A stretch of 64,000 nucleotides of DNA. It comes from Marinibactrum halimedae. Lineage in GTDB: Bacteria > Pseudomonadota > Gammaproteobacteria > Pseudomonadales > Cellvibrionaceae. The notes beneath the pieces were generated by a model that searched no databases, was not told the DNA's origin, and saw only the letters and a list, made by a program, of their open reading frames with translations. How positions within the stretch are numbered: the stretch's first letter is position 1; each line of letters opens with the position of its first letter. The position numbers and the translations under genes were made by a program. Below are positions 10,625 through 20,500 of the stretch, in pieces. Location: the NCBI RefSeq assembly GCF_021234875.1, contig NZ_JAJQVM010000014.1, positions 1-64,000 on the forward strand, written 5' to 3'.

Positions 10625-10891
10625 TCAAATTTCAGCAGCACGCTCTTCAATTTTTACCAGCGCCCAAGATTTGGTTTTGGACAGGGGACGCGATTCAGCG
10701 ATAGTTACCACATCACCAATCTTGCACTCATTATTGGCATCATGAGCCTTAAGCTTTGAAGACTTGCTCACGTACTTACCATAAATAGGGTGCTTAACGC
10801 GGCGCTCGATCAGTACAGTGATGGTTTTTTCCATCTTGTCGCTAACAACCTTACCGGTCAGTGTGCGAACCAATTTTTCTGCCTGTGCCAT
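10625..10891 (-). CDS. rpsQ: 30S ribosomal protein S17
   Basis: An 88-residue OB-fold protein with [20 protein letters not shown] and the conserved C-terminal [13 protein letters not shown]. It binds the 5' domain of 16S rRNA. It lies two bases after rpmC and ends the S10 part of the block. Confidence 0.98.
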   Translation of the reverse strand: MAQAEKLVRTLTGKVVSDKMEKTITVLIERRVKHPIYGKYVSKSSKLKAHDANNECKIGDVVTIAESRPLSKTKSWALVKIEERAAEI

Positions 10892-10893
10892 TG

Positions 10894-11085
10894 TTAGTTA
10901 CCTGCTTTCTGATTAAGCACGGTTTTAATACGTGCGATTTCACGGCGGATCTGCTTCAGCAAGTGTGTTTGAGTCAGCTGTCCGGTTGAAGCGGACATGC
11001 GCAACTTAAACTGCTCTTGCAACTTTTCGATCAATTGACCGTTCAGTTCCTCAACCGTTTTTTCGCGAAGTTCTTGCGCTTTCAT
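10894..11085 (-). CDS. rpmC: 50S ribosomal protein L29
   Basis: A 63-residue helical hairpin protein starting [15 protein letters not shown]. The ATG at 11083-11085 shares one base with the rplP stop (TGATG), a translational-coupling overlap; the GTG one codon upstream is less likely. It lies by the exit tunnel near L23. Confidence 0.97.
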   Translation of the reverse strand: MKAQELREKTVEELNGQLIEKLQEQFKLRMSASTGQLTQTHLLKQIRREIARIKTVLNQKAGN

Positions 11086-11498
11086 CACATCACCGAACGT
11101 TTAACGAAAGTTGTACTTACTGGCAGCTTAGCGGCGGCCAACTCAAAGGCTTCACGAGCTAATTCCTCACTAACGCCTTCCATTTCGTAAAGGACTTTGC
11201 CTGGTTGAATTTGGCAAACCCAATATTCAACATTACCCTTACCTTTACCTTGACGAACTTCCAATGGCTTTTCAGTAATCGGCTTATCTGGAAAAACACG
11301 GATCCAGATTTTTCCGCCACGTTTAATGTGACGGGTCATCGTACGACGAGCAGCCTCAATCTGACGAGCAGTAATTCGTCCACGACCTGTAGCCTTTAGA
11401 CCAAACTCACCGAAGCTAACTTTTGAGCCACGTTGAGCTAATCCGCGGTTACGGCCTTTCTGCATTTTGCGAAATTTCGTACGCTTTGGCTGTAACAT
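11085..11498 (-). CDS. rplP: 50S ribosomal protein L16
   Basis: A 137-residue protein starting [20 protein letters not shown], with [20 protein letters not shown] and [16 protein letters not shown]. It organises the A-site and peptidyl-transferase region of the 50S subunit. The stop overlaps the rpmC start. Confidence 0.98.
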   Translation of the reverse strand: MLQPKRTKFRKMQKGRNRGLAQRGSKVSFGEFGLKATGRGRITARQIEAARRTMTRHIKRGGKIWIRVFPDKPITEKPLEVRQGKGKGNVEYWVCQIQPGKVLYEMEGVSEELAREAFELAAAKLPVSTTFVKRSVM

Positions 11499-11511
11499 TT
11501 ATGCGTACCCC

Positions 11512-12189
11512 TTATTTATTGCGTTTTTTCTTGGGTTGCTGTTCTTCGACTTGATCAATCCCGCCGATAACTTCACCCTTGAAGATCCAAACTTTCACGC
11601 CGATGATGCCGTACGTGGTTGACGCTTCAGCAGTCGCGTAATCGATGTCAGCACGCAAAGTGTGAAGAGGTACACGGCCTTCTCGATACCACTCTGTACG
11701 AGCAATTTCAGCACCGCCAAGACGACCACTTACTTGCACTTTGATGCCTTCAGCACCTTGACGCATTGCATTTTGAACAACACGTTTCATAGCACGACGG
11801 AACATCACACGACGCTCCAGCTGAGAAGCAACACTCTGCGCAACCAAGGTTGCGTCGAGATCCGGCTTACGAATCTCTTCGATGTTAATGTGAACAGGAA
11901 CGCCCATTTTTGCGCTAACGCTTGAACGTAACTTTTCTACATCTTCACCTTTTTTGCCGATCACAATACCAGGACGAGCAGTATGGATAGTGATACGTGC
12001 AGTGTTGGCTGGTCTTTCAATCTCAATTCGACTGACAGACGCGTGCGACAAGTTCTTTTGCAAGTACTCACGTACTTTTAAATCTGTGTACAGTTTGTCC
12101 GCATAAGCATCGCTACCGGCGTACCAAGTAGAGGTATGCTTTTTAACGATACCCAGACGAATACCTGTCGGATGTACTTTCTGACCCAT
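11512..12189 (-). CDS. rpsC: 30S ribosomal protein S3
   Basis: A 225-residue protein starting [20 protein letters not shown], with a KH domain ([15 protein letters not shown]) and the C-terminal S3 domain ([20 protein letters not shown]). It lines the mRNA entry channel with S4 and S5. The tail ends in a basic KKKRNK. It lies between rplV and rplP. Confidence 0.98.
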   Translation of the reverse strand: MGQKVHPTGIRLGIVKKHTSTWYAGSDAYADKLYTDLKVREYLQKNLSHASVSRIEIERPANTARITIHTARPGIVIGKKGEDVEKLRSSVSAKMGVPVHINIEEIRKPDLDATLVAQSVASQLERRVMFRRAMKRVVQNAMRQGAEGIKVQVSGRLGGAEIARTEWYREGRVPLHTLRADIDYATAEASTTYGIIGVKVWIFKGEVIGGIDQVEEQQPKKKRNK

Positions 12190-12201
12190 AACGTCTGTCT
12201 C

Positions 12202-12537
12202 TTACTGATCGGCTACTTTAACGGTGATGTGACATGAGCGCTTCAGGATACGATCTGCACGACCTTTCGCACGTGGGCGAATGCGCTTCATCGTCATTCC
12301 TTCATCCACAAAAATTGTGGATACTTTGAGCTCATCAACATCAGCCCCTTCATTGTGCTCAGCATTGGCGATTGCAGATTCAAGAACCTTCTTGATAATG
12401 CCAGCACCTTTTTTATTGCTGAAAGCCAGAATATCAAGCGCTTCTTCCACGTGCTTGCCGCGAATTTGATCGGCAACCAAACGGGCCTTTTGCGCTGATA
12501 GTCGAGCTCCACTTAACTTCGCAGCTACTTCCATCAT
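12202..12537 (-). CDS. rplV: 50S ribosomal protein L22
   Basis: A 111-residue protein with the tunnel-lining hairpin region and the conserved [20 protein letters not shown]. Two adjacent ATG codons (12537 and 12534) could each start it. It lies between rpsS and rpsC. Confidence 0.97.
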   Translation of the reverse strand: MMEVAAKLSGARLSAQKARLVADQIRGKHVEEALDILAFSNKKGAGIIKKVLESAIANAEHNEGADVDELKVSTIFVDEGMTMKRIRPRAKGRADRILKRSCHITVKVADQ

Positions 12538-12550
12538 TCAACCCTCGCGC

Positions 12551-12829
12551 TTAGCGCTTCTTAGCTTTCTTGTCAGCAGCATGTCCACGATAGTTACGCG
12601 TCGCGGAAAACTCACCAAGCTTATGACCAACCATTTCTTCATTGATCAAAACCGGCACATGTTGCTTACCATTATGTACAGCGATAGTGAGGCCAACCAT
12701 TTCAGGCATAACCATTGAACGACGCGACCAAGTTTTAATCGGACGGCGGTCATTCTTTTCTATCGCAGTCTCTACTTTTTTCAGTAGATGAAGATCGATA
12801 AAAGGACCTTTTTTCAGTGAACGTGGCAC
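12551..12829 (-). CDS. rpsS: 30S ribosomal protein S19
   Basis: A 92-residue protein starting [20 protein letters not shown], with [19 protein letters not shown] and [15 protein letters not shown]. It pairs with S13 in the 30S head. It lies between rplB and rplV. Confidence 0.98.
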   Translation of the reverse strand: MPRSLKKGPFIDLHLLKKVETAIEKNDRRPIKTWSRRSMVMPEMVGLTIAVHNGKQHVPVLINEEMVGHKLGEFSATRNYRGHAADKKAKKR

Positions 12830-12859
12830 CGCTATTTCCTCTTAATAGTTAATCGCGTG

Positions 12860-13687
12860 TTACTTTTGACCACGACGACGAACAATCATTTTGTTCGTAC
12901 GCTTGTTGGTACGAGTTTTATAACCCTTAGTTGGAGTACCCCATGGGCTAACTGGGTGACGACCACCTGAAGTGCGTCCTTCACCACCACCATGTGGGTG
13001 ATCAACTGGGTTCATTGCAACACCGCGAACAGTTGGACGAACACCACGCCAACGAGAGGCACCAGCTTTACCCAATGAGCGTAAGTTGTGCTCACTGTTA
13101 GACACTTCACCTAAAGTAGCTCGACAATCGACCAATACCTTACGCATCTCACCGCTGCGCAAACGGATAGTCGCATAGGTACCCTCACGGGCAACTAATT
13201 GAACTGACGTTCCTGCGGAACGAGCAAGCTGAGCACCTTTTCCAGGCTTAAGCTCAACACAATGCACCGTAGAACCAACCGGAATGTTTCTCAATGGCAA
13301 TGTGTTACCAACCTTAATGGCTGCCGCATTACCTGACTCGATACGATCTCCAGCCTTTAGAGACTTAGGAGCGATAATGTAACGACGCTCACCATCGGCG
13401 TAGCACACCAATGCAATGAAGGCAGAGCGATTGGGATCATACTCTAAGCGTTCAACTTTCGCAGGAATACCATCTTTATTTCGCTTGAAATCAATAACAC
13501 GGTAATGCTGCTTATGACCACCACCCACATGACGAGTGGTAATACGCCCTGCATTGTTACGGCCGCCTGACTTAGACTTTTTCTCAAGCAATGGTGCATG
13601 AGGTGCACCTTTGTGTAAGTCCGGGTTAACAACACTAACAACAAAGCGACGACCTGGAGAAGTCGGTTTACGTTTTAAGATAGCCAT
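12860..13687 (-). CDS. rplB: 50S ribosomal protein L2
   Basis: A 275-residue protein with [20 protein letters not shown] and the C-terminal [20 protein letters not shown] loop, which contains the conserved His needed for peptidyl-transferase activity. It promotes subunit association. Normal length, between rplW and rpsS. Confidence 0.99.
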   Translation of the reverse strand: MAILKRKPTSPGRRFVVSVVNPDLHKGAPHAPLLEKKSKSGGRNNAGRITTRHVGGGHKQHYRVIDFKRNKDGIPAKVERLEYDPNRSAFIALVCYADGERRYIIAPKSLKAGDRIESGNAAAIKVGNTLPLRNIPVGSTVHCVELKPGKGAQLARSAGTSVQLVAREGTYATIRLRSGEMRKVLVDCRATLGEVSNSEHNLRSLGKAGASRWRGVRPTVRGVAMNPVDHPHGGGEGRTSGGRHPVSPWGTPTKGYKTRTNKRTNKMIVRRRGQK

Positions 13688-13698
13688 TGTCGCCCCCC

Positions 13699-13995
13699 TT
13701 ACTCAGCCACTTGAAGATCAATATCTTGACCTTCTACTAAGCGTACATAGGCTTTTTTCCAATCACTGCGCTTACCCATACCATGACGGGTACGCTTGGT
13801 TTTGCCTTTTACATTTAATGTACGCACATCTTCAACTTTAACTTCGAAAAGCTGCTCAACAGCGGCTTTAATCTCTGTTTTAGACGCATCGGCAACCACT
13901 TTAAACACTACGTGGTTTCCAGCTTCAGAAGCTGATGCAGCTTTTTCAGAAATCACAGGGCCTAGCAGCACTTTATAAATGCGTTCTTGGTTCAT
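13699..13995 (-). CDS. rplW: 50S ribosomal protein L23
   Basis: A 98-residue protein with [10 protein letters not shown] and [20 protein letters not shown]. It forms the docking site for trigger factor and SRP at the tunnel exit. Its start overlaps the rplD stop by four bases. Confidence 0.98.
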   Translation of the reverse strand: MNQERIYKVLLGPVISEKAASASEAGNHVVFKVVADASKTEIKAAVEQLFEVKVEDVRTLNVKGKTKRTRHGMGKRSDWKKAYVRLVEGQDIDLQVAE

Positions 13996-14606
13996 CCCAG
14001 GATCTCCCCAAACTTTTTCAGAGCTGCAACAGTAATAACAACCTTTTCAAAGCGGATTAGGCTAACAGGGTTAATACCACTGACATCGCTAACATCAACT
14101 TTATGAAGGTTACGAGAAGCCAAATACAAAGACTCTGTAACTTCCTCAGAAATGATTAGCGCTTCACTCAAGTTGAACTCACCAAGCTTCTGTAACAATA
14201 ATTTTGTCTTAGGCTGCTCAATAGAGAAGTCTTCAACAACAACCAAACGCTCTTGACGAGCCAGCTCTGACAGAATGCAACGCAATGCACCGCGATACAT
14301 CTTCTTGTTGAGCTTTTGCTCATGATCACGTGGTTTAGCAGCAAATGCTTTACCACCACTACGCCAGATCGGACTCCGAATAGTACCCGCACGGGCACGA
14401 CCAGTTCCCTTTTGACGCCATGGCTTTTTACCGCCACCAGAAACTTCTGAACGAGTTTTTTGAGCTTTAGTACCTTGACGAGCTCCAGCCATGTAAGCAA
14501 CAACGGCTTGATGAACTAAGTCTTGGTTAAACTCTTTACCAAAGGCTACTTCCGATACATTAACTGTACCGCTGGTGCCACTGGGTGTTGAAATATTTAA
14601 TTCCAT
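13992..14606 (-). CDS. rplD: 50S ribosomal protein L4
   Basis: A 204-residue protein with the tunnel loop ([20 protein letters not shown]) near residues 55-75. In E. coli L4 also represses the S10 operon through a long leader. The leader here looks short (see the promoter at 15758-15786), so that control may be absent or different. It overlaps rplW by four bases. Confidence 0.98.
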   Translation of the reverse strand: MELNISTPSGTSGTVNVSEVAFGKEFNQDLVHQAVVAYMAGARQGTKAQKTRSEVSGGGKKPWRQKGTGRARAGTIRSPIWRSGGKAFAAKPRDHEQKLNKKMYRGALRCILSELARQERLVVVEDFSIEQPKTKLLLQKLGEFNLSEALIISEEVTESLYLASRNLHKVDVSDVSGINPVSLIRFEKVVITVAALKKFGEILG

Positions 14607-14625
14607 ACCTTATCCCCTCGGTACC

Positions 14626-15264
14626 TTAGTTGCGTACTTTCACTGCTGGACGCACAATAACATCAGTGCCTGGAGCACCAGGTACAGCGCCTTTAACAAG
14701 CAATAAGTTACGCTCAGCATCTACGCGCACTACTTCAAGGTTCTGAACTGTTTTGCGCACATTACCCATTTGCCCTGCCATCTTTTTGCCTTTGAAGACA
14801 CGACCTGGAGTTTGACACTGACCGATTGAGCCAGGAGCACGATGAGACAGAGAGTTACCATGTGAAGCATCTTGCGTACGGAAATTCCAACGCTTAACAC
14901 CACCGGCAAAACCTTTACCTTTAGAAGTACCAGTTACATCGACTTTCTGACCTGCTTCAAAACCTTCAACGGTGATTTGACCACCAACTTCGAAAGCTTC
15001 TTCACTGTCGTTACGCAACTCAACTAAAGCACGACCGGCTTCAGAATTAGCTTTTGCGTAATGACCAGCAACAGGCTTGGAAACACGGGAGGCGCGTCGC
15101 TCGCCAATAGCTACTTGCACAGCACTGTAGCCATCAGTATCGACGGACTTGACTTGTGTGATGCGGTTGGCTTCAACCTCGATCACAGTCACAGGAATGG
15201 AGACACCCTCGTCAGTAAAGACTCGGGTCATGCCGCATTTGCGGCCGACAATACCTATTGTCAT
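14626..15264 (-). CDS. rplC: 50S ribosomal protein L3
   Basis: A 212-residue protein starting [20 protein letters not shown], with the long loop that reaches the peptidyl-transferase centre ([20 protein letters not shown]), which contains the Gln methylated by PrmB in other gammaproteobacteria. It nucleates 50S assembly. It lies 106 bp after rpsJ. Confidence 0.98.
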   Translation of the reverse strand: MTIGIVGRKCGMTRVFTDEGVSIPVTVIEVEANRITQVKSVDTDGYSAVQVAIGERRASRVSKPVAGHYAKANSEAGRALVELRNDSEEAFEVGGQITVEGFEAGQKVDVTGTSKGKGFAGGVKRWNFRTQDASHGNSLSHRAPGSIGQCQTPGRVFKGKKMAGQMGNVRKTVQNLEVVRVDAERNLLLVKGAVPGAPGTDVIVRPAVKVRN

Positions 15265-15370
15265 TTTTATTAACCTCTCAGTGTACGGGGCTATTACCCG
15301 CTATGGCCGCCCATTTCAGAGCGTTACACAACCTAACGATGTGCGTCAGGATTCGGCGACTTGGAGTTTA

Positions 15371-15786
<416 letters not shown>

Positions 15787-15805
15787 TTGATTTGAACAAA
15801 AAATT

Positions 15806-15815
15806 ATCAACTTAA
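15806..15815. repeat. Target site duplication, left copy (ATCAACTTAA)
   Basis: Identical to 16030-16039 and directly abutting the left terminal repeat. The perfect match suggests a fairly recent insertion. Confidence 0.9.
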
Positions 15816-16029
15816 CAGGGCTCCCTAGTAATAATTGATCAATGCTTAAGGTTAAAGCTTGATCCATATGAACCTTTATTAATCAAAAGAAAGATTCATA
15901 AGAGAAAAATTTCATCAGGCAAATTGCCTGAGACCCCAAATATATCTTTTTGAATTTAAAATTAGGTCAAACAATGATCCTTTGGGTTGGATCTGGATCA
16001 TTTTGATTGTTTATTACTAGGGAGCCCTG
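15816..16029. mobile_element. 214-bp MITE-like element with 19-bp perfect terminal inverted repeats
   Basis: The left end CAGGGCTCCCTAGTAATAA (15816-15834) and its exact complement at 16011-16029 bound a 214-bp AT-rich segment with no coding frame of note. A perfect 10-bp direct repeat, ATCAACTTAA, flanks it at 15806-15815 and 16030-16039, as expected of a target site duplication. The same terminal sequence ends the IS at position 127, whose transposase is the obvious candidate to have moved this element. It sits between hppD and the S10 promoter. Confidence 0.93.
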
Positions 16030-16039
16030 ATCAACTTAA
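16030..16039. repeat. Target site duplication, right copy (ATCAACTTAA)
   Basis: Identical to 15806-15815 and directly abutting the right terminal repeat of the 214-bp element. Confidence 0.9.
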
Positions 16040-16123
16040 ATGAAAAAGGAAGGAAGCTGTTGCGAAACACGGAAGCCCCACAACAACTCAAAAAAAGCCA
16101 AAAGAAGAGACAACTTAACCTAA

Positions 16124-17176
16124 CTAAATAACGCCTCGCCGTATCTGATCAAGTTCTATCGACTCAAAGAGCGCCTGAAAATTCCCCTCCCCAAAACCCT
16201 TATTACCTTTTCTCTGTATAAACTCAAAGAAAATAGGGCCGATAACATTACCCGAGAATATCTGTAACAGCAGCCCTTCATCATCACCGCCATCAATGAG
16301 AATCTTCCTACCCCTTAATGCCTCTACATCCTCCCCATGATTAGGCAAACGCTTGTCCACCAAATCATAGTAGGCATCTATAGTATCCTGAAAGACTAAA
16401 CCATTACGCTTCAAATTATCGACTGTTCGATAAAGATCCGTTGAACACAAGGCAATATGCTGCACACCATCCCCATGATACTGCTCTAGAAACTCAGCAA
16501 TTTGAGACTTGTCATCTGAAGATTCATTTATAGGAATACGAATATTCCCACAAGGACTTGTTAATGCGCGACTTACAAGACCTGTCTTCTTTCCTTCTAT
16601 ATTGAAATAGCGAATCTCTCGAAAGTTAAATATATCGCCATAAAATCGAGACCAGTAATCCATACCACCTACAGCAACATTGTGAGTTATATGATCAATA
16701 AAATGCAGAGCCCCCTCTGAATCAATTGCAACAGGCTCAACAAAATAATCAAACTCACTTCTCAGCAAAGCAGAAAACATTGCAGCATCTTGAAAGTACA
16801 ATCGCGCACCTCCAACTCCCTCAACAACTGGCAAAGCCAATGCATCTTCAGACTCTTTAACCGCCTTCGCCCCCTTAGAAAGCGCCAACTGATAAGCCTC
16901 TACAGCATTTTCCACCTCAAACGAATAAGAACAAACACAAGGCCCATGAGCACTGGTGAAGTCTGAAACAAAGCCAGACTTCTCGCTATTAATCAGGAAA
17001 TAGATGTTATTCTGCTGATGTATCGATATTGCCTTCTGTTTATGCTTAGCTACCTCTGGCAGTCCCATTCTATCAAATAAAGATTTTAGCTCTTCTGGCT
17101 CTGGCGCGGAAAACTCAATAAATCCAAAACCTCTCGTACCGGCGGGATTCTCCCACTGATTTTGCTTGATACTCAC
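16124..17176 (-). CDS. hppD: 4-hydroxyphenylpyruvate dioxygenase
   Basis: A 350-residue vicinal-oxygen-chelate enzyme that converts 4-hydroxyphenylpyruvate to homogentisate in tyrosine breakdown. The Fe(II) ligands are visible as H162 (IDHITHNV), H240 (GVQHIALCS) and E318 (GPIFFEFIQR). The C-terminal GFGEGNFQALFESIE is typical. It starts with GTG at 17176, with AAGGAGG eight bases upstream, so initiation should be efficient. No homogentisate dioxygenase or other tyrosine catabolic gene is adjacent. It is instead divergent from the NRPS, sharing 363 bp of upstream DNA. That pairing may be chance, or may mean it influences the 4-hydroxyphenylpyruvate or homogentisate pool for the NRPS product. 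Confidence 0.96.
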   Translation of the reverse strand: MSIKQNQWENPAGTRGFGFIEFSAPEPEELKSLFDRMGLPEVAKHKQKAISIHQQNNIYFLINSEKSGFVSDFTSAHGPCVCSYSFEVENAVEAYQLALSKGAKAVKESEDALALPVVEGVGGARLYFQDAAMFSALLRSEFDYFVEPVAIDSEGALHFIDHITHNVAVGGMDYWSRFYGDIFNFREIRYFNIEGKKTGLVSRALTSPCGNIRIPINESSDDKSQIAEFLEQYHGDGVQHIALCSTDLYRTVDNLKRNGLVFQDTIDAYYDLVDKRLPNHGEDVEALRGRKILIDGGDDEGLLLQIFSGNVIGPIFFEFIQRKGNKGFGEGNFQALFESIELDQIRRGVI

Positions 17177-17539
17177 CTCACCAACCTCCTTGATATACTA
17201 AAACGGCATAATTAATCATATACCGCCCTTATTTTTATTTTATAAAGTGAATTCGGCGACAAAATGTTTTTAAATGAAAAATACCGGTAAATTCATCACA
17301 TTTTACCGGTATATTATACATACTGATTGTAGCCGAATAGCTTGCTTGGATAGACTACTTAACAGACTGTGAACAAAACAACCCTAGCTTACAAATAATT
17401 GATACATTGCCCACAACGTTGCACGAGCGACTAATATAAGGTGGCACAACAAACAACGGTTAACGTAACAATAACGACAACATCATCAAGCCACTTAGTC
17501 AAAATCAAATTCTTTTGATCTTTGGCATAATTCAGGACG
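17177..17539. promoter_or_regulatory. Divergent hppD / NRPS control region with a paired TACCGGTA dyad
   Basis: A perfect 11-bp inverted repeat (ATACCGGTAAA, 17281-17291, and its complement, 17302-17312) is separated by 10 bp. Each arm contains the self-palindrome TACCGGTA (17282-17289 and 17304-17311), with centres 22 bp apart, about two helical turns. This looks like a pair of dimer binding sites for a regulator acting on either gene. It has no T run and so is not a terminator. No regulator gene lies nearby, and I could not fix the -10/-35 boxes. Confidence 0.55.
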
Positions 17540-20500
17540 ATGAGGATGGAAATGAATTCCGGGATCCGAGAAAAGTCACACCCAACAACCCTAAGCAACC
17601 GCACAGAAAGGGAAATACCCAAATCAGCGCTCAGTCCTGAGCCTCTTCAATTACATTGGCACCAAATAAAAAGCACGGGCTGCTGCAAGAAACTGGTAAC
17701 ACTCCCTGAAAGACTAAACGTTCGCTTTACAAATCACTGTTATGCTGTGGCCCTCTTTTTTGGCGTCCTTTATCGATACAACCAGCAAACACCAGTATCT
17801 GCACAAATCTTGCGCCATAAAGGGGAAAGCCTGATTCAGGAGGGTGTTCTCACTGTAAAACTCGAACACTTTATCGGTATTGATACCCTGTGTGCCTACA
17901 TTGGCTCACAACTAAGCGCACTGCATAAAACATTTGACTGCTCCACCTCCTCCATAACAGGAAGTGAACAGTCGCTGGTCGCTTTCAGTAAGGTCGAACA
18001 ACATCTCACACCGCTGAAAGACATCAACTGCACCATCGTTATTAGTGAATCCTGTAATGAAGTAACACCCTACAATAAAACAGCGTCAAACCTTTCTGAA
18101 TTAACACTGTTTTTGAATACCAACACAAAAGAAAGCTCCACATGCTGCCTTTACGGTAGTGGCGTGTTTAATGATAAAGAGCACCTTACCCTCCTATCGG
18201 AACACATTACTACTGCAGCCAAATCCATCCTCTCTCATACATCAGATACCCCTATATCATCCCTGCAATTACTGGGTACTAGCGAAATTGAGTATCTTTC
18301 AGACGTCCTCAAAGGGACTAAAGAACCGCAAAAATTTACTCCCCCACACACCCAAATTGAGCTACATGCGAAACATTCACCAGATAAAACCGCAATAAAG
18401 TACGAGGATAGTCATCTTAGTTATCAATCACTAAATGATCGTGCGAATAGAGTAGCCCAACAGTTACAGCTACATGGAGTTAGCCAAGGTGATCGTGTAG
18501 CCACTTTTCTAACCCCATCCCTAAATATACATGTCGCCCTTATGGCGATCATGAAGCTAGGCGCAACTTATGTCCCTATAGACCCTGAATTCCCTCAAGG
18601 AAGGGTGGATAACATTATTGATGATGCCACTCCAACCATCGTTCTTATCAATGATGAAACAAAGGACAAAATTAGCTATTCAAGATGCTTCAATCTGTCT
18701 ACAAACACTAATCTGCCTGAAGAAACTGCCCCCCCAATATTAACCTCTACACCTTGTATCGAATCCGATGATGTCGCCTATATTTACTACACCTCCGGCA
18801 CTACAGGTCGACCAAAGGGGGTAAAAGGGACCTACGGAAACCTGCAACATTACTTATCCGTTGCAGCAGAGACCTATGGGATAAACGCATCCACTCACAT
18901 GCCAGCTATCGCGAAATTTACTTTCAGTATCAGCATGTTTGAGCTATTAACCCCTCTAATAAAGGGGGGAACCGTCTCAGTACTTCCTAGAGAAGACATA
19001 CTAAATGTACCGGCACTTGTCGAAACGTTGAAATCGGTCAACACCTTTCATATCGGCCCAAGCTTATTACGCAAGGTGACTTCCCACATCCTGCAACACG
19101 AATTAGACAAAGGATCCTTTTCTCATATACGCCATGCCTCCTCAGGGGGAGACATGATCCCAGTGGGATTACTGCATGATTTAAACACCATTTTCACTAA
19201 CGCCGAAGTCTTTGTGATTTACGGATGCAGTGAAATTGCCTGTATGGGGTGCACCTATTTTGTAGATCGAGATCACCCTCCCTCCAAGACTCTCGTCGGC
19301 AAGCCCTTCGCCAACACACGCGTACTGCTTCTTGATGAACACCAAAATCTTGTTCCCAACCATTGTAAAGGGGAAATTTATTTTGCTGGGGAAGGTGTGA
19401 CAGCCGGATATTTAAACCGACCCGAACTCACAAACGACAAATATTTATACATTAATGGAGAACGCTACTATCGCACAGGCGACATAGGCAGACTGGATGC
19501 CGATGGCAATCTTGAAATGCTCGGAAGAAACGACTTTCAGGTTCAAATACGAGGCGTTCGTGTAGAACTGGGTGAAGTGGATTATTATTTGCGTCAATTA
19601 CCTGGTATCAAAGAGGCCATAGCCTCGTCTGCTCAACTTGAGCCTCAATCAGAAAACAGCATCTACGCCTATATTGTTGCGGAAAACAACACTCAATTAA
19701 GCCTGAAAAACTTAAAACAGTGGCTAGCAAACAAAATTCCTGAACACATGATGCCAAGCGGCTTTGTTGTTTTAGATGCATTACCGCTTAATCACAATTT
19801 AAAAGTAGACCGTAAGGCATTACCGACACCAACACCTCAGACTCTCTTGGTTGATACTTCTGAGGACAAAGCAAATTCAAAAGCCATTTCAATGCTCAGT
19901 CAAATATGGACAAAAGCAGGGCTGACAGCAATTACCGAGTCAGACATGTTTTTCGATTTTGGTGCACTAGGCATTGAATCTATTGAAATTTTGCAATTAA
20001 GGCAGGCGATCAAACGTGAAATTCGGCATGAACTACCGATAAAGGCACTGCGCCATGACATATCCACCCCGAACAGTCTCGCCAAATGGATAGAACGCCA
20101 TCATACCGAAACCGACAAAGGCGCCTCTTACACCCACAATTTAGAGGAAGCGCTGTTAAACGCTTCAGTACCTTTACTCGTGCCATCACTGAAGCCATCA
20201 CCCGAGTCGCATATCGGCTTTTCCGTGGATGGGGTTCCTAAATGGTACCGACAAGAGCAGGATACAGTATTCACGGAAGTTTCCATCAAAGAGATGGAGC
20301 AAGTCGTTGAATACACCCCTTATCGCTGGAATGAAATTGAAGCGGTACTACCTTTAACCCCCGAACAAGAAGAAATATGGCTGTCTTGCCAACTCAGTGA
20401 AACGGCCAGCAGAGGCTACAACCTTGCTTTTGAACTGACTTTTTCAGCCACGCTCAACATAGACACCCTGAAACAAGCACTATTAATTATCTGCAATAAA

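Noticed and set aside
17550-17567. GAATTCCGGGATCC near the NRPS start looks like a cloning linker (EcoRI, partial SmaI, BamHI).
   Set aside because: It lies inside a continuous 3300-codon frame with ordinary flanking sequence and lacks the full polylinker; chance occurrence is the simpler reading.
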